From positions 36,890,001 through 36,954,000 of the forward strand of contig CM060733.1 in NCBI GenBank assembly GCA_030704615.1: a stretch of 64,000 nucleotides of DNA, given 5' to 3'. The position numbers were made by a program, and so were the translations under genes. The notes under the pieces were generated by a model. That model saw nothing but the letters and a program-made list of their open reading frames with translations, searched no databases and was not told the DNA's origin. The stretch is from Takakia lepidozioides. Its lineage: Eukaryota > Streptophyta > Takakiopsida > Takakiales > Takakiaceae. Shown here piece by piece: positions 11,155 through 23,080 of this stretch (position 1 is its first letter; each line of letters begins with the position of its first letter).

Positions 11155-11474
11155 TCAAGTTCTACCCAAAGCAGGAAAACAGTCTGAGCCTTCTGCAATG
11201 ACTTTGGCCGACCAGTGAGGCACTTGGAAACCATAGCATCCTTCCCATCCCTGCCAATGACAACATCATGGTGTGTAGCTGAAAGGAAGGACAGATTACC
11301 TCCACTCGGTGGACAAAATATGTTCCAGCCTGTGGACACAATCGCAAAGAGAGGGAGACATTAGGCATCAATGTCACTTACTGCCTCAGTCTCAAGCCCT
11401 GAATATCTATCTGCTCTCTTAAGATATCCAGACTGAACTGAACACTTTCAAGCCTACTTTTCAAAGGAAAGATG
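11155..11474 (-). repeat. Exon-like segment, copy 1 of 3
   Basis: Minus-strand frame contains FCPPSGGNLSFLSATHHDV and then IGRDGKDAMVSKCLTGRP. The same segment, with its 3' flank (minus-strand order reversed), recurs at about 12880-13250 and 55365-55740. I do not recognise the protein. The conservation and a consensus AG just before the AG(T/W)-N/T-F-CPP start in the other copies suggest a former exon. Confidence 0.55.
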
Positions 11475-11845
11475 AAAGCCAATGTTTCAGTCACGCTTCA
11501 GATGGAGAAACACCGAGATCAGTAAGGAGGAAATGCATCCAGAAGGATAGGTCCGTTGAAACGAACGCCCTAGGTCCCAACCCTATTTGACAGGGTTCCC
11601 ACATCTATGAGGCTTCATCAGACCAAATGTCCTTCACTCTGGAGATTCCCACTCCTTCCCATAAAGCCGTTGCATACAGTCACCAACAATTCGACATTGA
11701 AGTTTCTAAACAGATGTTGGGAAAGATCTGGCTGGGACTTTTAGGCACTTTTTGTTTTCGGTTTTGAGAACCAGAATTTTTGGCCTTGACCAACCAATTT
11801 CAGGGGTTTTAGATTTTTGTGGGGTATAAGCACCTCCATGCCAAC
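11475..11845. other. Unassigned spacer
   Basis: No gene or repeat boundary recognised between the exon-like segment and the three-copy unit. Confidence 0.4.
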
Positions 11846-12780
11846 TTGCCTTTTTGCCCTCATTTTCTGCCTGAACCTTGCATTCCTACCACAGATTAGT
11901 TTTTGCCTCCACATGAGGCTGAAAATGACTAAAACAATTGCCACCATCCTGAACACGGTAAGAGCCCTTTATCCCTTGTTGTAAACTTTATAATCCCACA
12001 CATCACTGCTCCTACTTCGCACTTTCAAGAGCTTATGGTGCTTCCCAACACCACTTTAACAAATGCCCATATGTTTATAACATTCTCTGCTCCTCACTAC
12101 AGGAAGAAGTCTAATATCGTACCCTTGCATACTAGTTGGCTAGCTCTGTGGCTTGGGATTGTTAGATGCAGGTTGTGGTCAGTCTTTCATAAGGTTGCAG
12201 GAAGCCCCATTGGACCATCCCCCATGTTGCAGGTTATTCACATTTCTGCCACCCACAGAGCTACTGACTGCACTTTAATCACAATAACACATGGTAACAA
12301 CACAAATGCAATGATCCAACCCTTCACTCGTATTACTATCCACACACATTCTCTACAATGTACCGCCCTACCAATTCTGGTACAAGTCTTATTACTACAT
12401 CACAAATACCATACATTAGCATGTCCCTAAGGCTACCATATTAGGCTGTTGATTAGCCATCCAGAAAATGCGAGGGACTGGAAGATAGAGTCTCGCTAAG
12501 CAGTTTATAGTCTAATTATTAGTGCTAATCTGCCGAATCGAGTGTGCAGGAAGTGACCAGGATTTGTGAACTGTCAGTGCGAAAGGGCCAAAGATGAGGC
12601 TCAAAGGTAAGCACGCTATGCCAACACCCCAAAAACCTGCAGAGCAAACCAGACACTGCCATGTTAGGACTATCCTAGCCCCTATTTCCATTTCTTTTGT
12701 GTGGGTAGGAACTCTCTTTCCTTCCCATGATTTCCGCAACATGCTGTAGCATATTTCTATTAACATAGATGTAGTGCAAC
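11846..12780. repeat. Dispersed repeat unit, copy 1 of 3
   Basis: Recurs as 52692-53355 (partial, right duplication) and as an interrupted copy split into 24312-24778, 26191-26250 and 33673-33905. Landmarks in order: CTTTTTGCCCTCATTTTCTGC, CGTACCCTTGCATACTAG, CACCCACAGAGCTACTGAC, CTAAGGCTACCAT, AAAATGCGA and CTAAGCAGTTTATAGTC. No coding content recognised; it may be a non-autonomous TE or an LTR. Confidence 0.75.
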
Positions 12781-12879
12781 AGACTATCGTGACTCACCCT
12801 TCTGTTGAAAATCAGCTAGTTTATCGTCAGGGATGGTTTTCTGTTTTGGTTTGAAGGAATTAAAATTACATCAACACTC

Positions 12880-13250
12880 TTCAAGTTCTACCCAAGGAAA
12901 ACAGTCTGGGGCTGGTTTTTGTTTGTATATCTCCCTCATATCTCTCATTGAATGCTGATTTTGGCGTTGGCCGACCAGTGAGGCACTTGGAAACCATAGC
13001 ATCCTTCCCATCCCTGCCAATGACAACATCATGGTGTGTAGCTGAAAGGAAGGACAGATTACCTCCACTCGGCGGACAAAATGTTCCAGCCTGTGGAAGG
13101 AGCACAATCGCAAAGAGAGGGAGACATTAGGCATCGATGTCACTTACTGCCTCAGTCTCAAGCCCTGAATATCTATCTGCTCTCTTAAGATATCCAGACT
13201 GAACTGAACACTTTCAAGCCTACTTTTTCAAAGGAAAGATGAAAGCCAAG
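12880..13250 (-). repeat. Exon-like segment, copy 2 of 3
   Basis: Same segment as 11155-11474. On the minus strand a consensus acceptor (CTTCCACAG) precedes AGTFCPPSGGN, and the frame continues to CLTGRP. Protein family not recognised. Confidence 0.5.
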
Positions 13251-13469
13251 AGCGAATACATGTCCAGTTCAGTCTTATGATCCAATTGCAATGGCAATCT
13301 GTCTTTTTGCTAGTGTTGGGGAACCATTGCGCAAGCCTGTGGACAGGAGGATGCTGGGGCCATCCTCCTAAACTTGTGAGGGCCATCTTCCCCAGATTTT
13401 CGCATAGAACTTTGCATATTTGTGGACCTTCACTCTCCACGTGAAAGTTAGCTGTGGTAAACATTGGAA

Positions 13470-13650
13470 GAGATAAGATAAGATAAAGTTTCTTAAACAT
13501 CCAGTGAATTTACAGAGCCTACTGCTCAACACACAAGCCATCGAGGGCCCAATGGATGGTCTGAAGGCACATGTTGAAGGATTGAACCCAGGATCACCTA
13601 GGTTATGCACAGGCAAGGCACAAACACCCAACCACTGGGCTACCTGCTCA
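13470..13650 (-). mobile_element. tRNA-derived SINE
   Basis: On the minus strand the 5' end reads as a tRNA-like promoter: an A box (TAGCCCAGTGGTTGGG) about 50 bp upstream of a B box (GGGTTCAATCC). These are the internal RNA polymerase III promoter elements. The body ends in a (TTATC)n-type tail (13470-13488). The size and head-body-tail order fit a SINE. An identical element sits in the duplicated block at 55961-56141. Confidence 0.7.
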
Positions 13651-13991
13651 AGTGCAGTGATTTTATTGAAGCTTTGCCTAGTCCACGAGTCAAAAAAACA
13701 GTTGTCAAGCAGCAGGTTTAGGTGTCAATCACTATCTTCAGTCATGCCACCAGGATATAGTTACAAAGGTTGTGTCAAGTGTTCAAATAGCAACCAGCAG
13801 CCTTCTCCAACATTGCTGGCAGCCCAACAGCTTGCCCTAGCCTACATCTATTAACACCTCTGACCCTCCCTCCCCACCAAGAGTAGTTAGTGGTGCCACT
13901 GAGCGGACAAAAGATGAAGCCAAACAGAATCTGACAGCGATGTGTCAAAATTGCACATATTCTGCAAACACTGTTACGCTAAACTAACCTC

Positions 13992-15064
13992 TTACTTCCT
14001 TTTTTGCTTTGGGGGCTCAATGTCTGAATCTGAATCCTCCTGCTGCTCCTCATGCTCCCCATCTTCATCATCATCGTCCTCAACCTCCTCTTCATTGTTA
14101 CCTTCCGCATCCTCCTCCTCCTCTCCTTCCTCTTCCCCATCATCACCCTCCTCATCGCCCTCCTCATCACCCTACAGCACAACAGGACAAGAAAGTTGCA
14201 ATGACTTACATTCTTTATACGACGTTATAAAGCACCATTTAATTTAATTTCATTCTTTGGTAATGGTCCTCTGATAACAATGCTTGATCTAAAAGCATAA
14301 GAAATGACTGACAACTGAATGAACAACCACTAAGTTAGTCAACCATAAGAAAAGTTGTCAGGGCTTCATGTAGTAACCATCGATGAGAAATAGCTGGAAA
14401 ATGTCAGCCAAGGTAGATGTACAATGACATCCTAGTAATTGGTTCTGCATTTTTACAGAGGTGTTTGCTAGTCATACATTGCTTTGTGTTCTCAGGCAGT
14501 CCTACAGGACCTATGGGCAACATCTCATTTTGAAAAATACGTGATAGTCACGTGGGAGATTCAATACGATATTATACACCCCAGCTTTTAGTGTGCGAGT
14601 TACCAGTGACTCCTCTAGTTAACCATCCGTTGACATGTCTCCTAGAAATCCTAAATAAACAACTCAAATCTCCACATGCACGCTGTTTGATGCCATATGC
14701 ATTTTTGGTATGCCTCGTCCAAAACTACTTTGACCCCACAAAGTGATGCACAAATACAGTGAGATGAAACCTGAGCATACAGTCCAACTGGGAAATTCCA
14801 AATCTTCAAGTCCAGCCACATGCATAATATCAAGCAGAAATCTGCCCAAACAAAATGTGCTCCTTTTAAACTTTATGTTACTGACCTCTTCCTCGTCCTC
14901 CTCCCCCTCTTCCTTTCCCTCGGCCTCCTCCTCATCCTCAGCCTCACCTTCGTCCTCACCTTCATCATCAACACCTTCCACATCCTCTTCCTCCTCACCT
15001 TCTCCCAGATCTCCTTCCACATTGTCTTCCTCATCATCGTCATTTTCATCGTCATCCTCTTTAT
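13992..15064 (-). CDS. Acidic protein, two 3' exons (left copy)
   Basis: Exon 14886-15064 begins after a TTTTTGCAG acceptor and ends at a GTCAGT donor. Exon 13992-14171 begins after a GCTGTAG acceptor and ends at TAA. Phases agree (in-phase 1, then 0). Together they encode ~119 residues, mostly Asp and Glu with Gly, ending SDSDIEPPKQKRK, a short basic C-terminus. This layout (long acidic tract, PP-x-KRK end) resembles a plant family of unknown function sometimes labelled VHS3-like by composition. Acidic histone chaperones are another possibility. Upstream coding exons were not identified, so the gene is partial here. The right copy has lost the last acceptor. No function is assigned. Confidence 0.6.
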
Positions 15065-15522
15065 CTGCAAAAATATACAGAGTGAAGATACAACAATTAG
15101 GTGAGTGCCTGCTCAGGTCACACAAACTAGTAATACATCTACACCTATGGTCAGTTTATAACAAGGTCCAACATAGCCGACTGACGGGTTTGACAATCTA
15201 ATATGTGCTTCCTCTTCATCATATGTAGTCCTAGCAGAGTTATAAAAAAAGCAGTGAGCTTGCTATTTCTAGCACAGAGAACAACCTTTATGTTTAACAG
15301 CTGTAGAAACTCAAGCCCCTCATCAGAACTTCAATCTGTACATGTCCACCAGTGTCTGGGAACCATTGGACCAGAGGAAGTGGCCTATTGAAGCCCATAC
15401 AATTATATGAGAACCATGAACTGCTTTTTCCGAACATGCATCAAGTGACAATGCAATCCTACATATATGGTACACAGCAATACGAGAAGCTCAAAGAACA
15501 GAATGTACGTTTGCGGTACTTG

Positions 15523-15960
15523 TGGCCATAGACCCAGCACCCACTTCCGGCAGAACAAGAAGGAACAGACACTACCTTTGTGAGCGGCTCACTCCAGTAG
15601 TGGTACTTACCTCGATATAACAATTAGTTCGGGCTTTCCAGATTTCCTCTAGAAAGCCCTTCACACAAGCCTCTGCTGTGTGAGCTGCCCAGCAATTAGA
15701 CCCCAACAGGACCAGGGATTTAGGCTCAGCCTCGAAATTTTGAAAGTTGGTGAACAGAGATGCAGGGACTATGTTCTTGATGGTCCTGGAGAGGGTCGCT
15801 CTCTGATGAGAATACCCCCAATATTGTATCAAAAAATGGATATTGTCTTCAGGCCGCCCTCACATCGGGCATTGACAATCTCCCTTTCCTCTCTGCATCT
15901 GTCTATTATTCAAAGGAGGACTCCCCACCCCGAGTTTATATTTCAGTCTCATGCCGAGGG
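15523..15960 (-). mobile_element. LINE-like reverse-transcriptase 3' fragment
   Basis: Minus-strand frames give GDCQCPM followed, across a stop, by IHFLIQYWG, then LFTNFQNFEAEPKSLVLLG. The C-x-C...H-F-L pattern recalls the zinc-finger region at the C-terminus of plant non-LTR reverse transcriptases (zf-RVT). The segment is repeated at 22352-22790 and in both right-hand copies. It is short and broken, and the call rests on weak similarity. Confidence 0.4.
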
Positions 15961-18546
15961 TCGGTTAGCCCTTCAGATCATCCTTAAGGTCCCCACCCAT
16001 GTCACAGACAGGAAACTGGAACAGAACAGAACAGAGACCAGAGAAGTGAGAGAAGAGCATCTAGAGGGGTAAATAAGAATGACAATATAGCTGATCCCCA
16101 CAGAAAACTGCATATCTTGGCTTGTCAAGAGGAACATTATTGCATCTAGGGATCTTTTGCTGCTGGCAGAATGCAACTATTGCCTTGAGGAACTCATGCG
16201 CACTCAAATTGTTGTTGTTCACAAATGCAGCATTTTTTACCTGCTGGTGCAGATGTTAACCACTCAGCAGTCTCTGAGTTGCTCAGTTGCTCAAACTCAG
16301 ATATGCCGCTCCTTTTGGTTGTTGCATGGTCTGTCAAGTCAGCCTTGCAGTAACCGATGTCCTGTAGCCTGTCATATGCCTGCATCATCATGCTCCACTT
16401 TACATTGTCTCCTCTTAGATCTAACCAAAATCCCAAGTAACATTTCCACATATCAGAAGCCCCTGGGAAGCCCTCTCCCCCTCCCTCTGCCTGCTCTCAT
16501 CCTTCAACTTGCAACCCAAAAAAACTCGCTGCACAAGCTCCTCAGAGTTGTACCATAGATATTTTCAATCCCATGCAAGACTGAATTCTGGAAGGGTAAC
16601 GGATAACTCGGATCCTGACTAGAGATGCATTAGCTACATGAGTCTAAGCAATTCGAACGAATAGCGCAGTAGTTATGGCACCTAGGCACACCATGGACGG
16701 TTACTAGGTTCAAAAGTAGGAACCAACAAGCCACCAAGCCAGCATGAGTTGTGGCTTTTATTACATCGCCCACACAGCCATAAGGTTGGGCATCACATGG
16801 CCGTTTACAAGTCAATAGGGAAGACTCGACACTAAACCCCGGTCACACTAAATTAGCCATATCAGTGCCAACTTTCAAACAAGGGCTTGAGGGGGCATTA
16901 GTGATGTTGGGGTTCTATTTTTCCACCTTTGCAACTGTTATTGGGCAAGTGAAACAACAGTCTACATTATGCAAGGTTGCATGGACAAGGAAAATACCCG
17001 ATTAAGGACTAGAGTGTCAAACATCTTAAGAGACGTGTGGCTTAAAATTGTCAGCACTGGAAATAGCTCGAGAGCCAAAGAGACACTGCACATCACTCCC
17101 ACCACCAGATGAATTAGACAATCACTTGCTCCCAGATAGGGGATCAAATATCATGTACGACTCTTATGATTACACTATGAGAAAGACTTGCCAGGTTCTG
17201 AAGATGGAACTGAAGGTTCACAAGAAGCAAGATATAATTTTAATAACTAGCTACGGTGTGCAGAAACTACACCTCTATTCAGACTTGGAAATGAAGCTTG
17301 CCTATGTACATGGGAACCCAGTTATTGTAACTACTCGCTAGTGGCCCAAAGCTGACAATAACTACATAGAACTGACCCAAGGGTTGGGGCAGTGCCATAC
17401 ACAAATTCGGAAATAACACATACCTGTAGGGGAGGACATTAGCCTAGTAGAGCAATAAACCCATGAATGCCTAGTTTACTTTTATGACAACTGACAACAA
17501 TTTCATAGACCTTCCTTGCACTTGTTTGGATCAAACAATGTGTGTAAGGAACGTTTGATAACAACAGACCAACCACCAAACCAGAATATATCCACAATTT
17601 CAAGCCAGTATTGAAAGCAAAACAGATCCTTGTGCGAAGCTAAGAACACCCAAAGCTGTGGCAACGACTCAACCCCACAAACAAGTTCTCTGCACTACGC
17701 TTTTCTCTGACCTCGGAATGCCAATCCCGGATCATATGTGCATGCTGGTCAGAGCCACCTTGCACCTATAGACTGCCTCTTGCATCTTTGCTTACAGTAA
17801 GTTATCACATTTCTATACTCCAGATTCTGTGGGATGCTTCTATGTTGAGGATTTGGAGTAGTTGTTATTCTACCTTTTAAGTTGTAGTTCAGTTGGGTTC
17901 AGGTCTCTCTCTATATTCCAGCCCGTTCTCACATTCCAGAGTTGCAAGTTTTCTGAAGGGTGCTCGTAGAGTGCCAAGTCAGCTTCAAGATCTCACGAGC
18001 TGGAATCCTGGGGAAGCTCATTCTCTGGGAGTTGGAATTCGGCTCCTGCATAACAGAAATGGTAGGCTGACAAACTGAATTACTTTCCTTACTGTGGGAG
18101 AGAGATCTCATTAGTGGATGCTTTGGGTTGCCCTGTAGACCTCGTTTCCGCTGAGGGACAGTTGCTACATCAAGAAATGAATCATAACAATGCTGGCTGT
18201 GACAAGCATAAGCACTATTAGGCAGTGTCAAAGAAAAATATGTATGTATCCTGTTGCCACTTTGGGCTGTTAGATTACTAGCCTGCTAAATCTCCCAGAA
18301 CATGCAAATCTGCTGATCACAACCTGTCAATGAAATGCCTTTTACCCGCGCAGGGCTCTTTTTCTCCTTTCCTCTTTTCTTTCCATCTGCTATGCTTTCT
18401 TTCTAGGCCTTCCCTTCTGGCCCTCTTTCCCCCCTCTTGTGCTGGGTAGTTCTCTGTGTTCATAGCCCCTTGGAGGTTATTTTTCCTCTTGTATTCTACC
18501 CCTCTTATTCCAGGGCTTTCTATCAGATCCTGTTTTTAAAGAACCC
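15961..18546. other. Unassigned DNA inside block B
   Basis: No family recognised. A minus-strand open stretch near 16194-16451 includes an exon-like run (SGISEFEQLSNSETAEWLTS) followed by a GTAAAA donor; it could be an exon of the acidic-protein gene, but I cannot support that. 17322-18267 is absent from the right copy. Confidence 0.4.
16655..16725 (+). mobile_element. tRNA-like (SINE head) sequence
   Basis: TAGCGCAGTAGTTATGGCA resembles a polymerase III A box and TAGGTTCAAAAGT a weak B box, about 45 bp apart. No tRNA fold is convincing, so this is at best a decayed SINE head. Repeated near 59045-59115. Confidence 0.35.
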
Positions 18547-18860
18547 AACAAACAAATGCAGCGGGAATGCTTCAAGCCGAATGGCATCACCTTTATTTCT
18601 CTTCTGTTTGCTTGCGGCCATGGGGGTCTAGTGGATGAAGGCTGTTAATACTTCGAATTCCATGAGCCGAGATTATGGTGTTACTCATACAATTGGACCA
18701 TTTTGTGGACCTCCTTGGTCGCATAGGGTCATTGGATGAAGCAGAAGATTCCATTAACAGAATGCCAATTGAACCGGATGCTGGGCTCTCTGGGTCCAAG
18801 TCCTTACATTTTAGCCTGTGGAGGAGCAAAAAAGCACCTAGCATTGAACTGGCTATGTCA
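18547..18860 (+). pseudogene. PPR C-terminal (L2/S2/E) relic
   Basis: Translation in shifting frames gives ECFKPNGITFISLLFACG, GGLVDEGC then a stop, then HFVDLLGRIGSLDEAEDSIN and RMPIEPDAGL. These match the end of the intact PPR gene (GLKPNDISFIGILSAC, HFGCMVDLLGRGGRLDEAED, KMPVEPDASLW). Frameshifts and stops make it non-functional. Duplicated at 59985-60296. Confidence 0.85.
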
Positions 18861-20073
18861 ACATTCAGTTAGGTCAGTAGTTTTGACCATCGGAAGATGT
18901 GTGAAGAGGGATGTTGTTCCTTCCTACTTGGTGTTAGATACCAAAGCATTAGGAGCCAGTCCCCTTAACATGTATGACAATTGACGAATGCACCTTCCAC
19001 CTTCTGCAGGAAGTTGCTTGGCATCTCTGATTTAGCCGCCACCAACTTGGTCAATAGAAGCCACAACATGAATGGATCTACCTCTGCACCGGCAACCAAA
19101 CAATGACATGACCATTATTTAAGATGCTGAGGTAAGTTATGATACGATCGCATGTAGTTTCACACTTTGGGAGTATGATCTCATTGTGGACAGCAATGTA
19201 CTATAGAAGGAAGAATAGGTCAGTTGCATGCTGCACAATGAACTATAACAAGATGACATACACGGAACAATTATCATGCATATCAACATAACTCATGGTT
19301 CCTTGCTCCACTTGTATACTGACCCTAGCTTGTGGCTTGTTATAAAAATGTCAGGGAATGGCTGGAACTGCCACAGGTCAGGCACAATCCACCCACAAAT
19401 TGAGGCAGGGAGACCTCCACACTTTCAATCTTAAGCGGGACTTTGTACACTTCCTTACCTTACCATGCTACATGAATTTTTGTAATCGGCTTCTGTTTGA
19501 AAGTATTTCCACAAGCGACAGGTGACATGCAAACTTGAGTTCCAGTGTATGCGAGTCGATCTGACTACGAGAAAGTTGCCCCATTGCAACTTACAAGAGA
19601 GTACCTCTCAAATGATTGTGTACAATCTGGTGAAAAAGGGAGCAATCTAACCAGTCAAACTAGAAAATTCTGCATGGTAGTCGAATCTTCTTGACATAAC
19701 CGTATCTACAAATCCCTCATTTTGTTCTAGTTGAGGTGGATTGAAAAATTTCCTTGCAAATACAAAGCAAGATTCTGTGGCTTCCAGGGGGGACAGCTGG
19801 AAGGAAAGAGTAGCTGGAAAGAAAAACTGGATGGGCTGCGACAATGAATTGCAGGACACTCTGAGAGCTCTACTTCAAAAGAACTACCCAGACATCAACC
19901 CTCATACAATTGCCTGTACATTTCTTGCAAAGCCTACAACAATTTTATTAATGACCAACCTCAAACAATGTAAATCTGGAAAAAGGGAATTTCTCACTTG
20001 ATACACCTAGGGAGGACTAACTGACCGCAATACAAAGCCCCAAAACTTTCCAGCAAGATAGCAGGTTTTGGTG
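18861..20073. other. Unassigned DNA 3' of the importin gene
   Basis: No recognisable gene. It includes the importin 3' UTR immediately below 20074 (minus strand). Small open frames near 19.65-20.0 kb are on both strands and match nothing I know. Confidence 0.4.
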
Positions 20074-23000
20074 TTATTGGCGTCCCACCACACCAGCAGC
20101 CAATGCTGCAGCAGACTTTTCTGCTGTCTCTTTCTCAAACTCTTTTCGCCTTTCCTCTGCATGCTGAACCAGGCCATGAGCCATAGCTTGGTGCTGAAAA
20201 TCCAATGATCCGGAAAGGGCTTGGAATCTTGCCGGATCGGTGCCTGATATTGCTGTATCATACAGACAGCAGTTACCAAGAGGTAAATTGAAACTGGAGG
20301 TATATACGAAACCGTTGACTTTCTATACTAATGTCAAAGGAAAAAAAACACACCATTTTCATGCAGAAGACCTCTCCAACCTGTTTCTTGCATCCTTTCA
20401 ATTCTTGGTGCGCAAGCATACAAGTGCTGCGATCATTTATACCTATTATTAGAAAGTTTTTTCGTGAAATGCAGAAACAAAGGATTGTTTGCAGCCTACT
20501 CTCTTACAGGAGGATACAGCCTAGCATAGCTACGGTAGTACACACCCATACACAAGAGTTACACACCTTTCATAACATCAGAAAAGAAGATGAAGGGATC
20601 CACGTTGTCAATGGGTGCCTGAAACTCCTCATCGTCCGTAAACTCATCATAAGAATCATCGGAGTCATCCCCATGTGTTGAGAAGACTTTTGCCTGTTCA
20701 GCCCAGCAGAATCAACAGATCATCTCACCAAACAGATAAACATCAGTGTCAGTTCTACGTCCACACTCAGGCCTAAGGGAATCCAGTACAGATTGTGAAC
20801 ATGAAACGATAGTCTAATCCAAATTGAGAATACCCACACTGATTTGAGGACACATGGGTTGACTGTACAAGCATGTATTCTACCTGAGCGGCCATTCTGG
20901 AGCTTCTGTGTTTCAGCTTCTTCATCACCCTCATCATCATCATCCAGCTCCTTATCCCAGTCCCCGTCATCACCAGAACGCCAGCCATCCAAATCTTCAT
21001 CATCCTCATCCACATCCTCCACCTTACCTGACTCTATAAACAGACCCTCCCAGACATGTCAGAAAGTGAAGGAGATTGAAAAGACATACATGAACATTAA
21101 AAGAACAACTGGGTACTGCCATAACAATGACGAAGACATGTCAAAGACGACAAATATCACAGCATCCAGAAGGCACCCTGCAAAAGAAACACGAATGTCA
21201 TTAGAACAAGTAGAAACCAACCTGCGTGCTGATCCTTGTAGGCCACAAGCAGCTTGAGGAGAGCCCGGAAAACCTGATCCAGACCTACCTGCAACTCAGG
21301 TGGCATTGCTGCCACCGGCACTGGCAGCAAAGATGCCATCCCCAATATGCAAACCTTCTTATCATGCTCCCTGTAACACACCATTCCCCAAAATGAGTAA
21401 TCAGAAGGAACCTCAGGAGCCATATAAACGAGTTCAACAAGCCACTAGTTACAATCAGAAGACCACTTTCTTGTATGTTTCATGGTTAGTTTCATGGTAT
21501 GTTTCATAGATAACAGGTGCCAGTCTTCCTTGTATGGCTTACAAATACAACAATACCTCGTAGGAATCAGTACCTGATGAAGTGAACAGGTTTTCCGGTC
21601 GTCTTCACTTCGTAAAGCATTTGAAACCAAGCTTGGAAAACTTCGCCAGTCACTCCCAATTTTTGTAGAATATTGAGACATAGGCCTGCATTGTAGTAGA
21701 GCCCATTTGCAACCTGCAGAAGTAGAATCCCACAAGCCTCGAATTGCCCATTACTGAAACTCATAAAATGAGCTTTTCAGCAAGGTACATCAATGGTGTC
21801 AGACATCTTTTAAAGGCTAACCAACCAAGGAGCAATCAATTGGCAAAACCTGAAAAAGTGATGTAGGCATGCTTCACACTAGGAAGTACACACAACCCCT
21901 TCATGATACAACTAATTCAACTCTAATTATTCCAAATGATACACAATGCCAGAAATTGCATGACTATCCGAATGAATTGATGAGTGATATTAAATGACAA
22001 AAAGGATAGCGAGAGGCGAGGGGCCGGGGGGGTGTGGTGCTTTATCCGTCAACTGAGTCGCGCGAAGGTAAGTTCAGAGACCTGTGAGAGAAAGCAGACG
22101 TACCACTTCCATCACTAAGTCCTTCAAATAGTTCTTCCTGGTCTTTCGAAGCCTTTCAACACTGACTCGTAAGTAGGGCTCCACCCATTGACCCACACGT
22201 CCCCGGCAGTTTTGTAACACTGCCTCTATCAACTTTGGTGCTGGCTCGATATCACTGTCTTCAAGTTTGTCATCTGATAAAACCTGTCACATCTTAACAC
22301 TTTAAGCAGGTGCGATAAAGAATGTACTCATTAGGGATTGTCTACCGCAGCCTTGTGGCCATAGACCCTGCGTGCCCAGTTTGGGCGGAACAAAAGCGAC
22401 CAGAAACTACCTTTGTGAGGGGCTCAATCCGGTAGTGGGACTTACCTTGGTATAGACAATTAGTTCGGGCTTTCCAGATATCCTCTAGAAAGCCCTTCAC
22501 ACAAGCATCAATCTGCTGTGTGTGAGCAGCCCAAAGTTAGACCCCAACAGGGCCAGGGCGTTAGGCTCAACCTCACGATTTTGGAAGTTGGTGCACAGAG
22601 GAGCCAGGACAACGTTCTTGATTGTCCAGAAGAGGGTCACTCTATAGCAAGAAAATCCCAGACAATGTATCAGGAAATGGATACTGTAATCAGGTTGCCA
22701 CATCAGGCAATTACAATCTCCTCTTCCTCTGTGCATCTGTTTAAAGGTAGGCTTCCCGCCTGGGGTTTAAATTTCAGTCTAGCGCCAAGGATAAAAAGAC
22801 AAATATAGAGAGAAACGAAGCTCAACTCAGGATCAGTTTTTGGAAGCACAAGCCAGCAATGAAGAAGCAAGAATAACATCTTCACCTTTCAAATATGTTA
22901 TCCTTGGTGACATCAAGCCATGAGAGTTTTCACCTGCACATTCCATGAGGGACAGCAAGGATAACAGAGCTCTTACCGTGGATAAAATCTTAAAAAGGCT

Positions 23001-23080
23001 TTGTTGGTAGTCTGGATCTTTACACAACAAAAAATGCTCCGTACTCCTTGAAATGTAATTATCCATTGGCACCAAAATGT
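20074..23080 (-). pseudogene. Importin-7/8-like (SAD2) C-terminal exons, left copy
   Basis: Seven exons on the minus strand with GT-AG borders: 22977-23080, 22104-22283, 21574-21713, 21222-21370, 20884-21033, 20567-20693 and 20074-20252 (stop). They read in order as [74 protein letters not shown], an Asp/Glu-rich loop, DEEFQAPIDNVDPFIFFSD and a final helix with LVQHAEERRKEF. This is the C-terminus of the RanBP7/8-SAD2 importin-beta family (normally ~1030 residues), which carries cargo through the nuclear pore. The other phases agree, but exon 5 ends in phase 1 while exon 6 needs phase 0. The homologous MAAQ|AK junction is readable only in another frame of exon 5, so a small frameshift lies just before it. 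No N-terminal exons are found upstream within the window. Confidence 0.85.
22352..22790 (-). mobile_element. LINE-like fragment within importin intron
   Basis: Second copy of the 15.5-kb segment, here with the frame GDCNCLMWQPDYSIHFLI(H)C, giving a Cys/His pattern like the zinc-finger tail of plant LINE reverse transcriptases. It lies between importin exons 1 and 2. Confidence 0.4.

Larger units (their letters stand above)
12112..22595. repeat. Segmental duplication, left copy of block B
   Basis: Collinear and same-strand with 52692-64000. The right copy is cut by the window end; the left copy continues at least to the importin exon at 23.08 kb. Main structural differences: a 1.9 kb insertion in the right copy, ~945 bp (17322-18267) present only on the left, 77 bp (14169-14245) present only on the left, and several shorter indels. 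Confidence 0.93.

Noticed and set aside
13942-15201. Serine/proline-rich plus-strand open frames (SSSPSS runs), also at 56433-57604 and 20844-21257
   Set aside because: They are antisense to Asp/Glu-rich exons on the minus strand (acidic protein, importin loop); GAT/GAG repeats read backwards give TCN serine codons.
16655-16725. Functional tRNA gene
   Set aside because: A- and B-box-like phrases are present but no full cloverleaf or proper acceptor stem can be folded by eye.
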